NCBI RefSeq assembly: GCF_021245725.1
Contig: NZ_JAJGSX010000014.1
Location: forward strand, 167,531-231,530
Length of the DNA: 64,000 nt
Origin: Pseudonocardia sp. TRM90224
Lineage (GTDB): Bacteria; Actinomycetota; Actinomycetes; Mycobacteriales; Pseudonocardiaceae
Direction: 5' to 3'
Below, one piece after another: positions 1 to 9,111 of this stretch. Position 1 is the first letter of the stretch. The number at the start of each line of letters is the position of its first letter. The notes under the pieces were generated by a model. The model was not told the DNA's origin. It made no database searches and saw only the letters and a list, made by a program, of their open reading frames with translations. A program made the translations under genes and the position numbers.

Positions 1-574
1 GCGCGGTCAGCCCGCTGCCCGTGCCGGAGGCGCCCCAGAAGTCGTAGACGCACCCCGTCGAGCTGTCGACGATCGCGAGCTGGGCGTCGTCCATCGGATC
101 GGGCCGGGCGTCGGGCGGCACCGGCACGTTCGGCAGCGCGTCGACCAGCGCCCACTCGGCAGTCAGGGGCACGTTGCGCCGGGGTGTGCCGGCGTCGGCG
201 TGGTAGATCGGGACGGTCCACACCTTGTGCGAGAGCACGAACTCGTCGGAGGCGAACCCGCGGACGTAGGTGTCCGACGCGGGGTCGACGGCGGCGTCGG
301 GCGCGATCCGCCCGACCCACGGGCTGCCGGCGCCGTTGTAGAGCATCGTGCGGCCGGCACCGTCGCGGCTCGTGTCGCGGGTCAGTGAGCGCGGCAGCGG
401 ATCGTCCGATGCCGGCTCGGAGATCACCAGGTCGAAGCCGTTGGGCTCGACGGGCTTCCGCGCATCAACCCGCGAGACGAACACGCTGACCAGCACCGAG
501 ACGCTCACGACGCCCAGCACGCTGGCCAGCATCCGCCGCTGCAGCGGTGCGCCGGCGAACCGGTGCCGGGTCAC
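1..574 (-). CDS. Secreted/anchored hypothetical protein, 3' end cut by window
   Basis: Reading leftward from a GTG at 572-574 gives an open frame that runs off the window edge (about 191 residues visible). A hydrophobic segment at about residues 15-36 (MLASVLGVVSVSVLVSVFVS) looks like an uncleaved signal anchor, followed by an extracytoplasmic region. The visible end contains a conserved-looking segment with GCVYDFWGASG, but I do not recognise the family. It starts 67 bp downstream of the polymerase gene on the same strand, so it is probably the next gene of the exopolysaccharide operon; a role in handling or modifying the polymer outside the cell is only inferred from position. The GTG start is the furthest upstream reasonable choice; an ATG at codon 14 is the alternative. 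Confidence 0.6.
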   Translation of the reverse strand, partial: MTRHRFAGAPLQRRMLASVLGVVSVSVLVSVFVSRVDARKPVEPNGFDLVISEPASDDPLPRSLTRDTSRDGAGRTMLYNGAGSPWVGRIAPDAAVDPASDTYVRGFASDEFVLSHKVWTVPIYHADAGTPRRNVPLTAEWALVDALPNVPVPPDARPDPMDDAQLAIVDSSTGCVYDFWGASGTGSGLTA

Positions 575-641
575 GGCGCAACCCGCAGTCGTACCGCCAG
601 GCCGGTCGAGCCGGTCAGCCCGGCCAGCCCGGCCAGCCAGG

Positions 642-2726
642 TCAGGCGGTGCCTTGGCGGCGCTCCTGCCTGCGGATACGCGTGCACAACGTGACAACGA
701 CGGCGATCTCGACGAGTGTCGCGATGAGCACTATTCGGATGACGCCGTCGGTCACCGCTGCACTCTGCGTGACCGGTTTGACCTCCAGTACGCCAGGCGT
801 GAACGAACCGAGGATGCCCGCACGGGTGTACGCCGTGATGGCGCCGTCGACGGTCTTGTTGCGTCGCGCTTCGGCCTCGCTGGGGCTGCTGCCCTCGGCG
901 TGCACCGTCATGATCCCCCTGGTGGGATCGGGTATCACGGTTGTGCCCGGCTGCGCTGTGCCCTGCAGCGTCCCCGCGAACGTCGGCATGATGAACGGGC
1001 GGCGACGGATGTCGGTGAGGTAGCCCTCCCAGTTGCCGACGCCTTCGGTCACCTTGAGCACCAGCACGGTCTCTGCGACGTAGGTGGTGCGGCTGAGCGC
1101 GGAGAGCAGGGTCGCGGCCACGATGGATGCCGCGATCGCGGTGGCGATGGTGGCGACCATCCCGAAGCGGAAGCCGTCGCGCATGCGCCGCGTGGCGATC
1201 TGCGCCAGCGGGGTGTCCAGCCGCGGGTCGGCGCGGACGGCGCTGTAGAGGTAGCCGGCGAACGCGCAGATCAGCAGCAGCGTGCGGGCGTAGGAGATGT
1301 GCAGCGAGATGCTCGCCACCGAGAAGCCGACCACCGACGCCAGTGCGGCGGCGGCCAGCGCGCGGCTCGGCCGGCCGCCGAGCCCGTCGTCGCGAGCGCC
1401 GCCGAGGCGCTGCGCCGCGCGCAGGGCGAGCCACATCGTGCCGCCGATGAACACGAGCCAGCCGAGCATGCCGACGATCCCGCTCTCCGACAGGATCTGC
1501 AGGTAGAGCGTGTGCGGCGAGGTGACGCCGCCGGTCGAGCCCGCGGAGCTCAGCGGTGCGTACTTCGGCAGCACGACGCCGAACGACCCCGGCCCGGCCC
1601 CGAAGATCGGGTTCTCTTGGAAGATCTTGAAGGCGACCTGCTGCAGGTTGGTCCGTTCGACGAGCGATTCGTCGGCGGCGTACGACGGGCCGGTCAGGGT
1701 CTCGGTCAGGGTCAGCAGCCGGTCGCCGACGCCGGGCACCAGCAACCCGAGCAGCAGCAGCGGCGTGAGGTACATCGCCTTGCGGCGGATCGCGGGGCCG
1801 GTCGCGATGACCCAGACGACGACGGCCGCGCCGATGCCGAGCTGCGTGCCGCGCGACTGGGTGAGGTAGATCCCCCCGCCCATGCACAGCACCGCGACGA
1901 TCCACATGGTGCACCGCAGCCGATCCTTCGCCGCCGCGGCGCGGTGCGCGAGCGCCATGGCGAGCGGGAACCCCATGACGAGGAAGCGGCCCCAGTAGTT
2001 CGAGTCGGGCAGCGGCCCGGCGTGGCGCGGGGTGGCGATCGACGCGCCGGCCAACGACTGGATGTTGGAGAACCCGAACAGCGTGGTGGAGTTGTTGAGC
2101 ACGTACTGGTTGACCGCCATCAGGACGCAGAGCAGCGCCAGCGGGATCACGATGGAGGACGCGATCATCCACGGCCGGTCCGACATCTGCATCAGCAGCA
2201 GGATGACCGTGATGAACAGGATGTTCTTGAGCGAGCCGTCGAGCGAGTTCGCGGTCTCGTCGGTGGCCTGCGTGAACAGCGTGGCGGGGATCTCGGAGAC
2301 GGAGTACGCCGTCAGCAGCGCCGCCGGCACCCACCAGTTGCGGCGCAGCCGGCTGCGGTACTTCCTCCGGCACAACGCCACCGCCACCGACAGGATCGAC
2401 AGTCCGAGCGTCGCGAGGTAGATGCTGCCGGGGACGTACTTCTCGAAGACGCCGCTCAGGTTGGCGTACTCGCTGACCAGCATGATCCCGAGTGCGACGG
2501 ACGGCTTCACGATCGCGGTCGCGACGACGACGCCGCCGACGAGCGCGGCGAAGGCGATCAGCGCCGTCGTCGGGCCGATCAGGAGCCCGAAGATCAGGAC
2601 GAACGCGCCGAAACCGCTGGCGAGCACTCCGATGTGCACCGGAGTGAGGCCGAGCGGCAGACGGATCGCCTTCCGCTCGTCGTCGCTCTTACGGATGGGC
2701 GCAGGCGCCGGCGGGGCGATCACCAT
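642..2726 (-). CDS. O-antigen ligase/polymerase (Wzy-like) fused to a Wzz-like segment
   Basis: A 694-residue multi-spanning membrane protein. The first roughly 500 residues carry about a dozen hydrophobic helices and a large outer loop (about 310-390) typical of Wzy/WaaL-type polymerases and ligases that join lipid-linked repeat units. After a short basic cytoplasmic stretch, a further helix (about 525-550) is followed by a roughly 105-residue extracytoplasmic segment starting TTYVAETVLVLKV and a last helix near the C-terminus: the two-helix layout of a chain-length regulator (Wzz), without kinase motifs. The downstream end is thus a Wzz-like domain on a polymerase. It follows the separate Wzz-like gene by 26 bp. 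Joint polymerisation and length control is inferred from architecture. Confidence 0.8.
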   Translation of the reverse strand: MVIAPPAPAPIRKSDDERKAIRLPLGLTPVHIGVLASGFGAFVLIFGLLIGPTTALIAFAALVGGVVVATAIVKPSVALGIMLVSEYANLSGVFEKYVPGSIYLATLGLSILSVAVALCRRKYRSRLRRNWWVPAALLTAYSVSEIPATLFTQATDETANSLDGSLKNILFITVILLLMQMSDRPWMIASSIVIPLALLCVLMAVNQYVLNNSTTLFGFSNIQSLAGASIATPRHAGPLPDSNYWGRFLVMGFPLAMALAHRAAAAKDRLRCTMWIVAVLCMGGGIYLTQSRGTQLGIGAAVVVWVIATGPAIRRKAMYLTPLLLLGLLVPGVGDRLLTLTETLTGPSYAADESLVERTNLQQVAFKIFQENPIFGAGPGSFGVVLPKYAPLSSAGSTGGVTSPHTLYLQILSESGIVGMLGWLVFIGGTMWLALRAAQRLGGARDDGLGGRPSRALAAAALASVVGFSVASISLHISYARTLLLICAFAGYLYSAVRADPRLDTPLAQIATRRMRDGFRFGMVATIATAIAASIVAATLLSALSRTTYVAETVLVLKVTEGVGNWEGYLTDIRRRPFIMPTFAGTLQGTAQPGTTVIPDPTRGIMTVHAEGSSPSEAEARRNKTVDGAITAYTRAGILGSFTPGVLEVKPVTQSAAVTDGVIRIVLIATLVEIAVVVTLCTRIRRQERRQGTA

Positions 2727-2752
2727 GCCGTCACCATGCGATCACCACCGGG

Positions 2753-3592
2753 TCACCGCGGGCGGGGCGGGTCGCCAGCCGGGCGGCGGGGCGGCGGACC
2801 GCCGTACGCGCCGTTGGGACCGCCGGGCCGACCGTTCGGGCGTTCGCTCGGGCGTTCGCTCGGACGCTCGTTCGGACGCTGCGGCGCGCGCCGCGGTGGC
2901 GGCGGCGGGTTCGGCAGGCGGAACTCACCGCTGTTGGGCTGGCGGAACTCACCGCTGTTGGGGAGGCGGAACTCACCGCTCTCGTACGCGGGGGCGACGG
3001 CCTCCTCCTGCTTGCGGCTGCGGGCCCTGGTGACCACGAGCGCGACGCCGGAGCCGACCAGCAGGCCGCCGATGAACACGACCACCAGCATCTGGCCGGC
3101 CGGGATGCCGGCCGGGGTGGCGGTGCCCGACGCGGGCTGCACGGGGTTGACCTGGAACTGCCCGATCGAAGCGACGATCTCGGGCCGGGCCAGCTCCACG
3201 ATCTTGTCGGCGGCCGTCTCGGCGGCGGCCGCCGTCGGGGCGTCGACCTTGATGTTGATCAGCACGGAGCTCTCGACGACACCGGCGGTGACCGAAATCT
3301 TGTCGGGCTCGACGCCGGCCGCGGCCGCGGCCTGGTCCTGGAACTTCGGCAACGCGAAGATCGCGGCGGCGATCTGGCTCTGCGTACCGCCGCCGAGCGA
3401 CTCCCAGAGCGAGGCGTTCTCGCCCGACGCCGCGTTGCCGGCAGGGGCGAGCACCACCACCGACTGCGCGCGGTAGACCTGGTCGGGCAGCACGCCGGAC
3501 GCCGCTACGCCGATGAGCGCTACAACCGCCGTGGCCAGCCCGCTCAGGAGGATGGTGATCAGCGCTCGGCGGGTGAGCCGATCCTCGTTCAC
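2753..3592 (-). CDS. Wzz-like chain-length determinant with repetitive Pro-rich C-terminal tail
   Basis: A 279-residue protein with a helix near residues 9-31, an extracytoplasmic domain beginning YRAQSVVVLAP (the Wzz-type strand after the first helix) and a second helix at about 165-187. This is the two-helix topology of Wzz/co-polymerases that set polysaccharide chain length. It lacks a BY-kinase domain. The cytoplasmic tail (about 190-279) instead carries three SGEF repeats (SGEFRLPN, SGEFRQPN, SGEFRLPN), a run of prolines, and ERPS/NERP repeats. The start ATG overlaps the stop of the GT4 gene by 4 bp, so translation is probably coupled. The tail resembles, in style and SGE-containing motif, the tail of the flippase encoded at 9.1-12.9 kb. 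Confidence 0.82.
   Translation of the reverse strand: MNEDRLTRRALITILLSGLATAVVALIGVAASGVLPDQVYRAQSVVVLAPAGNAASGENASLWESLGGGTQSQIAAAIFALPKFQDQAAAAAGVEPDKISVTAGVVESSVLINIKVDAPTAAAAETAADKIVELARPEIVASIGQFQVNPVQPASGTATPAGIPAGQMLVVVFIGGLLVGSGVALVVTRARSRKQEEAVAPAYESGEFRLPNSGEFRQPNSGEFRLPNPPPPPRRAPQRPNERPSERPSERPNGRPGGPNGAYGGPPPRRPAGDPPRPR
2917..2988. repeat. 24-bp tandem repeat (3 copies) coding the SGEF tail repeats
   Basis: Three head-to-tail 24-bp units starting GGCGGAACTCACCGCT lie at 2917-2940, 2941-2964 and 2965-2988, the third diverging at its end. They keep the reading frame and encode the SGEF octapeptides of the Wzz-like protein, so copy number could vary without breaking the gene. Confidence 0.85.
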
Positions 3593-4803
3593 GTCACTCC
3601 TCGATGTTCCGAGCGCATTGCCCGGTCGGAATCCGGGTGCGGCCGGGTGCCCCGGGTCCGGCTCGTGCGCAGAGCGGTGTCGTACAGGTCCGACAGCCGA
3701 CCCACCCAGCCGAGCAGGTCGAACCGTTCCTCGGCCAGTCTACGTGCCGCCTGTCCGAAGAGTTCCCGGCGATCGGCGTCGCCCAGCAGCTCGACGACCG
3801 CCGAGGCCAGCGCCTCGGAGTCGCGCGGCGCGACGAGCGTTCCCGTGCTGCCGTGCTCGATGACCTCGGGGGTGCCGCCGACGGTGGTGGCGACGGCGGG
3901 CAGCCCGGTTGCGGCCGACTCGATGAGCGACGTCGGCAGCGCCTCGGTGAGCGAGGGCAGCAGCGCCAGCGTCGAGCCGCGCAGCAACGCGGGCACGTCC
4001 TCGCGGGCGCCGGTGAACACCACACCGTTGCCACTCTCGCCACCCTCGCCGAGCCCCGCGGCGAGACCTTCCAGCGTGGCGCGGTGCGGCCCGTCGCCGA
4101 CGATCAGCAGCGTCGCGCCGGGGACCGCCGCGCGCACGGTGGGCCACGCGCGCAGCGCGAACTCGTGCCCCTTCGGCTCGCGCAGCGCGGCGACGATCGT
4201 CACGACCGGGGTGCCCGGCGCGATGCCGAGGTCGGCGGGCAGCTCGTCGCGGCCGGGGCCCGCAGGCGGGCGGAACGCGGAGAGGTCGACCCCGTTGTGC
4301 AGCGTGATCCAATTGCCGAACGGCCGGCCGTAGATGCGGCGGGCGGCGTTTCGCGCAGCATCGGAGACGAACACCAGCGCGTGCCCGCGCTCGCCGCAGC
4401 GGATGTGCAGGTGGTCCTTGACCTTCCCGCTCAGCGGCTTCTCGGCGCGCGGCAGGTGGTGCAGCGTGCTGACGCACGGGACCTTCGCGATCTTGGCCGC
4501 GAGCGGCACGAGCGTCGTCGACGTGCCGAGGTGCGCGTGCACGACGTCACAGCCGGAGGCGCGGATGGCGGCCACGATCTTCCGGATGCCGGAAGGGTCG
4601 AGCAGCTTGCGCACCCCGATGAACGACGGCTGCAGACCGGCCGCCTCCAGGAGGGGCAGGCTCGCGGTCCGCTCGACGGTGTAGGGCGAGAGGCTCGCCG
4701 CCGTCATCTCCAGCCCGGCTGCCGGCGCCACTCCGTTGAGCGTCGCCAGCAGCCGTTCCGCGCCACCGTACGAGTACGAGTCGATCACCTGGAGGACGCG
4801 CAC
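3589..4803 (-). CDS. Glycosyltransferase family 4
   Basis: A 404-residue GT-B fold enzyme transferring a sugar from a nucleotide donor to the lipid-linked repeat unit on the cytoplasmic side. The N-terminus MRVLQVIDSYSYGGAERLL is the classic GT4 acceptor-domain start with a Gly-rich loop. The donor domain contains VTIVAALREPKGHEFAL, LLIVGDGPHR and the E(x7)E-type region SLTEALPTSLIESAATGLP. The final 25 residues are a basic extension. The gene lies 51 bp after the initiating transferase and overlaps the Wzz-like gene by 4 bp, placing it inside the polysaccharide operon. Donor sugar and linkage cannot be read from sequence. Confidence 0.9.
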   Translation of the reverse strand: MRVLQVIDSYSYGGAERLLATLNGVAPAAGLEMTAASLSPYTVERTASLPLLEAAGLQPSFIGVRKLLDPSGIRKIVAAIRASGCDVVHAHLGTSTTLVPLAAKIAKVPCVSTLHHLPRAEKPLSGKVKDHLHIRCGERGHALVFVSDAARNAARRIYGRPFGNWITLHNGVDLSAFRPPAGPGRDELPADLGIAPGTPVVTIVAALREPKGHEFALRAWPTVRAAVPGATLLIVGDGPHRATLEGLAAGLGEGGESGNGVVFTGAREDVPALLRGSTLALLPSLTEALPTSLIESAATGLPAVATTVGGTPEVIEHGSTGTLVAPRDSEALASAVVELLGDADRRELFGQAARRLAEERFDLLGWVGRLSDLYDTALRTSRTRGTRPHPDSDRAMRSEHRGVT

Positions 4804-4854
4804 AGGGCACCTCCTCCCGTTCCGTGCGAATTGCCGAGCGAGCGCGCCTTGTTG

Positions 4855-6429
4855 TTACTGGCGCTTGTCACTGCTCGGCGCTGGCTCCGTCGTCACCGAA
4901 TCCACGGTCGGCACCGGGTCGACCGCCGACACCGTATCGACGGCCATCGCGTCGCCGACGACCGCGTCAGCGGCAACGGTGTCGCTCGAACCCTGCAGCG
5001 TGGGCGGGCTCGGCACCGGCAGCACCGCCTCCGGCGTACGACGCGGGATGAGCTGCTGCACGGTCCACAGCGCGATCTTGAGGTCGAGCCACAGCGACCA
5101 CGACTCGGCGTAGAGGTTGTCGAAGTGCGCGCGCTGGCTGATCGACGTGTCGCCGCGCAGCCCGTTGACCGCGGCGTAGCCGGTGAGGCCGACCGGCACG
5201 CGGTGCCGGTAGCGGTAGCCGGGGATCGTCTCGTTGAACCGCTCCACGAAGTACGGACGCTCGGGGCGCGGGCCGACGAGGCTCATGTCGCCCTTCAGCA
5301 CGTTCACCAGCTGGGGCAGCTCGTCGAGGCTCGTGGACCGGATGAACCTGCCCACCGGGCCGAGCCGCGTGTCGGTGTCGATGTTCCAGCGCACGTCGCC
5401 CTCGCCGGTCGCCAGCTGCAGCGAGCGGAACTTGTAGAGCACGAACGGCTTCCCGTTGAGCCCGATCCGCTCCTGCTGGAAGATCACGCCGGGCCCGGTC
5501 TCCCGGCGCACGGCGGCGGCGATCGCGGCCAGCACCGGGCTGACCAGCACCAACGCGATGCCGGCCACGACGACATCGATCGCGCGCTTGACCCGCATCG
5601 ACGCGGACCTGTGCGTCGGGCGGCGCAGCTTCACCAGCGGGATGCCGTCGACCAGCTCCGAGACCGGGCTGTGGTGGTTCAGCTCGTACATCCGCGGCAC
5701 GAGGTAGACCTCGCAGTCGGCCCCACCCAGGCCGCGTACGGCGTCGACGACCGAGTCGTCGGCGTGCGCGCCGAACGCGACCAGCACGATGTCGATCGAG
5801 TGCTGTCCGACCAGCACCGGGAGCGACTCGACGGAGCCCAGCTTGGGGCCGAGGTCGGCCAGCAGCGGCCGGTCGTCGTCGACGAAGCCCACCACCCGCA
5901 CGCCGTACTCCGGGTGGTGGATCAGGCTGTGCCCGAGCCGGACCCCGGCGTCGTCGCACCCGACGACGAGCGCGCGCAGGTGGTCGCGGCCGGCGAGCCG
6001 GCGCCGGCGGAGGGCGGTGAACGTGATGCCGCGGGCGATCACGAGCAGCGCGAACAGCAGCGCGCCCGTCTTGATCGCGCCCAGCGGCTCGCCCGCGGTC
6101 AGCGGGGTCAGGACCGCGGCGACCAGTCCCGTCGGGACGGCGACCAGCAGCGCGGTGCCGGGCAGGTCGTTCAGCAGCGACGGGGTGAACCGCCACGCGT
6201 GCCGACGCGAGGCCATGAGGCCGATCACGGTCGCGATGCCGATGGTGAGCGCGGGCAGCGGACCGGCCCACAGCACGGCGGCCGCGGTGCCGATGGCGAG
6301 CGCGACCAGCTCAGCGGATGCGACGAGCGTGCTGAAGGTCGAGCGCGCCGAGAGATCCTCGGCCGGCGCCCGGCGAGGTGCGACCGCGGCGGGAGTGGTG
6401 TCCCTCGCAGAGTCGAACACTTCGGTCAA
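4855..6429 (-). CDS. Initiating sugar-phosphate transferase (polyprenyl glycosylphosphotransferase)
   Basis: A 524-residue protein with the WbaP/CpsE-type architecture: several N-terminal membrane helices (about 30-165), a central Rossmann-like region (about 170-270), then the catalytic domain from VKRAIDVVVAGIALVLVSP through GVIFQQERIG, YKFRS, LDELPQLVNVLKGDMSLVGP and RHRVPVGLTGYAAVNG. This family transfers a sugar-1-phosphate from a UDP-sugar to undecaprenyl phosphate and so starts each repeat unit at the membrane. The last roughly 55 residues form an unusual Thr/Val/Asp-rich tail (repeated AVDTV/PTVDSV). It is the first gene of the leftward exopolysaccharide operon, and its promoter should lie in the divergent gap to its right. 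Confidence 0.92.
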   Translation of the reverse strand: MTEVFDSARDTTPAAVAPRRAPAEDLSARSTFSTLVASAELVALAIGTAAAVLWAGPLPALTIGIATVIGLMASRRHAWRFTPSLLNDLPGTALLVAVPTGLVAAVLTPLTAGEPLGAIKTGALLFALLVIARGITFTALRRRRLAGRDHLRALVVGCDDAGVRLGHSLIHHPEYGVRVVGFVDDDRPLLADLGPKLGSVESLPVLVGQHSIDIVLVAFGAHADDSVVDAVRGLGGADCEVYLVPRMYELNHHSPVSELVDGIPLVKLRRPTHRSASMRVKRAIDVVVAGIALVLVSPVLAAIAAAVRRETGPGVIFQQERIGLNGKPFVLYKFRSLQLATGEGDVRWNIDTDTRLGPVGRFIRSTSLDELPQLVNVLKGDMSLVGPRPERPYFVERFNETIPGYRYRHRVPVGLTGYAAVNGLRGDTSISQRAHFDNLYAESWSLWLDLKIALWTVQQLIPRRTPEAVLPVPSPPTLQGSSDTVAADAVVGDAMAVDTVSAVDPVPTVDSVTTEPAPSSDKRQ

Positions 6430-6793
6430 TCTGATCCGTCCTCCTCGTACGGCACGGCCCCCACATCCGGCTGGACCCAGCTGGATGCACCCTCTATCGG
6501 GCCGGCACTCACACGCCTATCGCCACTTTCCTTAAAGACGTTTCACCGCTCGGGATACTCCGCGTGGGCAAGCAGTCCTCGATCGGGTGAATCATCCGGG
6601 CCATCGGAACAGCCCGACTTCTCACAGTTACCGACGCCTGCACTCGATGGAGGTTGCTTCGCACGGGCGGGGAAGTTGATGACGAAGAGACCTGCCACCA
6701 TGTGAGCGCCGCGGGGCGGGAGCCGTCTCGGCCGGTGCTGCCGGTACCGTCCCGCACCGTCGTTCAGCGCGTACCCGGAAGAAGGAAGAGCCC
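6430..6793. promoter_or_regulatory. 364-bp divergent intergenic region between two polysaccharide operons
   Basis: No gene is supported here. The gap separates the leftward operon starting with the initiating transferase from the rightward GT2/GT4/flippase set, so it should carry both promoters. The stretch around 6520-6680 is richer in A/T than its surroundings, but I cannot assign -35/-10 boxes confidently. A GAAGGAAGAG ribosome-binding site sits at 6781-6790 before the GTG of the GT2 gene. Confidence 0.5.
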
Positions 6794-7828
6794 GTGACGT
6801 ACCCGAGCGGGGCATCACCCACCGCGGTGGAGGCGACCGTCGAAGATCTTGTGACGGTCGTCGTCCCGGCCCGCGACGAAGCCGGGTTCATCGGCGCGTG
6901 TCTGGATGCCGTGCAGGGGCAGGACTACAAGAACCTGCAGGTCGTCGTCGTCATCGACGGGGCGTCGCGCGACGAGACGGGCGCGATCGTGCAGGCTCGT
7001 GCCGCCGCCGACCCGCGCATCGAGGTGGTGCACAACCCGCAGGGCGGCATCCCGCGCTCGCTCAACACCGCGCTCGCCGCGGCCCGGGGCCGCTGGCTGG
7101 TGCGGGTCGACGCGCACTCGACGGTCGAACCGGAGTACGTCGGGCTCGCCGTCTCCCGGCTGCGCGAAGGCAACTGGGGCGGCGTCGGGGGGCGCAAGGA
7201 CGGCCGGGGCGTGACTCCGGCCGGGCGGGCCATCGCCGCCGCTCTGGGTAGCCCGTTCGGGGTAGGCGGCTCGGTCTACCACCACGGTGTGGAACGCCAG
7301 GAGGTCGACCACATCCCATTCGGGGCATATCCGACGGCACTCGTTCGTGAGCTCGGTGGATGGGACGAGGAGCTCGTCGCGAACGAGGACTACGAGTTCG
7401 ACTACCGTTTGCGATCCGCCGGGCACCGGCTCCTGTTCGACCCCGCGATCGTCATCACCTGGCATTCCCGCCAGACGCTCGGTGATCTCTACCGGCAGTA
7501 CCGCCGGTACGGGCACGGCAAGGTCGCCGTCGCGATGATGCACCCGAAGTCGATGCGCCCGCGGCACGTGCTGGTGCCGGCGTTCGTCGGCTACCTCGGG
7601 CTCGCGGCGCTCGTCGCGACCCGGCGCCCGGGTCGGGCCGCCGCGATGGTCGCGCCGTACGCGCTCGCGCTGGCCGCGGCGTCCGCGCGCACCGCGGCGA
7701 GCCTCGAGACGCCCGCCGAGCGCGCGAACGTCGCTCCGGCGTTCCTCGCGATGCACATCGGCTGGGGCGTGGGGTTCTGGGCGGGAGTCGCGTCCGCGCT
7801 GGTCGGGAAGCTGCGGAAAAGCCGATGA
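6794..7828 (+). CDS. Glycosyltransferase family 2 (ExoA-like)
   Basis: A 344-residue GT-A enzyme. The N-terminal domain starts VTVVVPARDEAGFIGACL, has the nucleotide-binding VVVVIDGASRDET, the metal-binding region WLVRVDAHS, and the acceptor/catalytic region NEDYEFDYRLR. Two to three hydrophobic segments follow residue 255, anchoring it in the membrane as in succinoglycan ExoA-type transferases. The GTG at 6794 is chosen for the GAAGGAAGAG site just upstream. The stop overlaps the start of the following GT4 gene by 4 bp. It probably adds a sugar to the same lipid-linked repeat unit; the sugar is unknown. Confidence 0.9.
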   Translation: MTYPSGASPTAVEATVEDLVTVVVPARDEAGFIGACLDAVQGQDYKNLQVVVVIDGASRDETGAIVQARAAADPRIEVVHNPQGGIPRSLNTALAAARGRWLVRVDAHSTVEPEYVGLAVSRLREGNWGGVGGRKDGRGVTPAGRAIAAALGSPFGVGGSVYHHGVERQEVDHIPFGAYPTALVRELGGWDEELVANEDYEFDYRLRSAGHRLLFDPAIVITWHSRQTLGDLYRQYRRYGHGKVAVAMMHPKSMRPRHVLVPAFVGYLGLAALVATRRPGRAAAMVAPYALALAAASARTAASLETPAERANVAPAFLAMHIGWGVGFWAGVASALVGKLRKSR

Positions 7829-8961
7829 CCGTTCCTGAACCGAGTTCTGCAGGCCCTCGGATGGACCTCGCCGGTCGACGGCCGCTGCGCGTGCTGCTGG
7901 TCGGCAAGTCGGCGCCCGACCGCGGCGGCATCCCGACCTTCCTGGAGATGCTGCGTGCCGGCGCACTCGCCGAGACGCACGACGTCAGCTTCCTCAACGT
8001 CGCCCACTCCGGCACCCCGGAGGGTGGCAAGGTCACCACGGGCAACCTGCAGCGCACGCTGCAGGACGCGCTCGCGGTGCGCCGGATGGCCGCGGGCCAG
8101 GACATCGTGCACATCCACTCGGCGCTGGCGCCCTCGGTCACGGTGCTGCGCGCCTCGCTGCTCGCGCTCGCCGCACGCAGCCGCGGCGCCACCGTCGTCG
8201 TCCACGCGCACGGCGGCAACATCCAGACCTGGCTGTCCACCCCGGTCCGCCGGGTGCTGATGCGGCTGGCGATGGCGCCGGCGAAGCGGGTCGTCGCGGT
8301 GTGGACGGCGGGGCAGAAGGTGCTCGAGTCGGTGCTGCCGGCGGGCAAGGTCGAGCTCGTCGACAACGGCGTGCCGCTGGCGGCGCCGCCCGTGGAGGAG
8401 ACGCACGAGCCGCCGCGCATCCTCTACGTGGGGCTGCTGACCCCACGCAAGGGCGTGCTCGATCTCGCCGAGGCGTCGCGGATCTTGAAGGAACGTGGCG
8501 TCGACCACGAGCTGCGGCTGCTCGGCGGCACCCCCGACGAGGGCCCGGATGCCGAGACCGCCGTCCGCGACCACCTGCCCGAGTGGACGAAGCTGCTCGG
8601 CACCCGCGAACCCGGCGAGATGGCCGCCGAGTACGCGCAGGCCGACATCTTCTGCCTCCCGTCGTGGTGGGAGGCCATGCCGCTCTCGGTGCTGGAGGCA
8701 ATGTCGAGCGGGCTGCCCGTCGTCGCGACCGACGTCGGCGACATCGCCCGGGCCGTCGAGCACGGCCGCACGGGCACCGTCGTGCCGCCGAAGGATCCCG
8801 AGCGGCTCGCCGACGCGCTCGAGAAGCTCATCCGCGACCCGCAGGCGCGTCGCCGGATGGGTGAAGCCGGCCGCGAGCGTGTTGAGCACCACTTCTCGGC
8901 CGACGTCACGGCAGAGCGTCTGCACCGCCTCTACCTGCAGGTTCGATCCCAGCGAAGGTGA
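7825..8961 (+). CDS. Glycosyltransferase family 4
   Basis: A 378-residue GT-B transferase. The N-terminal domain begins LRVLLVGKSAPDRGGIPTFL, with the Gly-rich loop of GT4 enzymes. The donor domain has ILYVGLLTPRKGVLDLAEA, DIFCLPSWWEAMPLSVLEA (the E-x7-E region) and MSSGLPVVATDVGDIAR. It is translationally coupled (ATGA) to the GT2 gene and followed 150 bp later by the flippase gene, which fits assembly of the exported repeat unit. The donor is not predictable from sequence. Confidence 0.92.
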   Translation: MTVPEPSSAGPRMDLAGRRPLRVLLVGKSAPDRGGIPTFLEMLRAGALAETHDVSFLNVAHSGTPEGGKVTTGNLQRTLQDALAVRRMAAGQDIVHIHSALAPSVTVLRASLLALAARSRGATVVVHAHGGNIQTWLSTPVRRVLMRLAMAPAKRVVAVWTAGQKVLESVLPAGKVELVDNGVPLAAPPVEETHEPPRILYVGLLTPRKGVLDLAEASRILKERGVDHELRLLGGTPDEGPDAETAVRDHLPEWTKLLGTREPGEMAAEYAQADIFCLPSWWEAMPLSVLEAMSSGLPVVATDVGDIARAVEHGRTGTVVPPKDPERLADALEKLIRDPQARRRMGEAGRERVEHHFSADVTAERLHRLYLQVRSQRR

Positions 8962-9111
8962 CTCCTCAATAACGGGAGCCGTTCCGACGATTTACCTGTG
9001 TGAGACGGGCGCGGTTACCCTGCCATCGGGGGACGCGCCGTCACGGATGAATCCGAGGGAGATCGTGGGGACAGGGTCGAGCAGGTCGGTGGATGCCGCC
9101 TGCCCGAACCC

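Noticed and set aside
348..3476. Very long open frame (over 1000 codons) on the + strand across the polysaccharide genes
   Set aside because: It is antisense to the polymerase and Wzz-like genes, has Arg/Gly/Asp-rich composition without domains, and exists because high-GC third positions rarely make stop codons. Several similar long frames elsewhere were rejected for the same reason.
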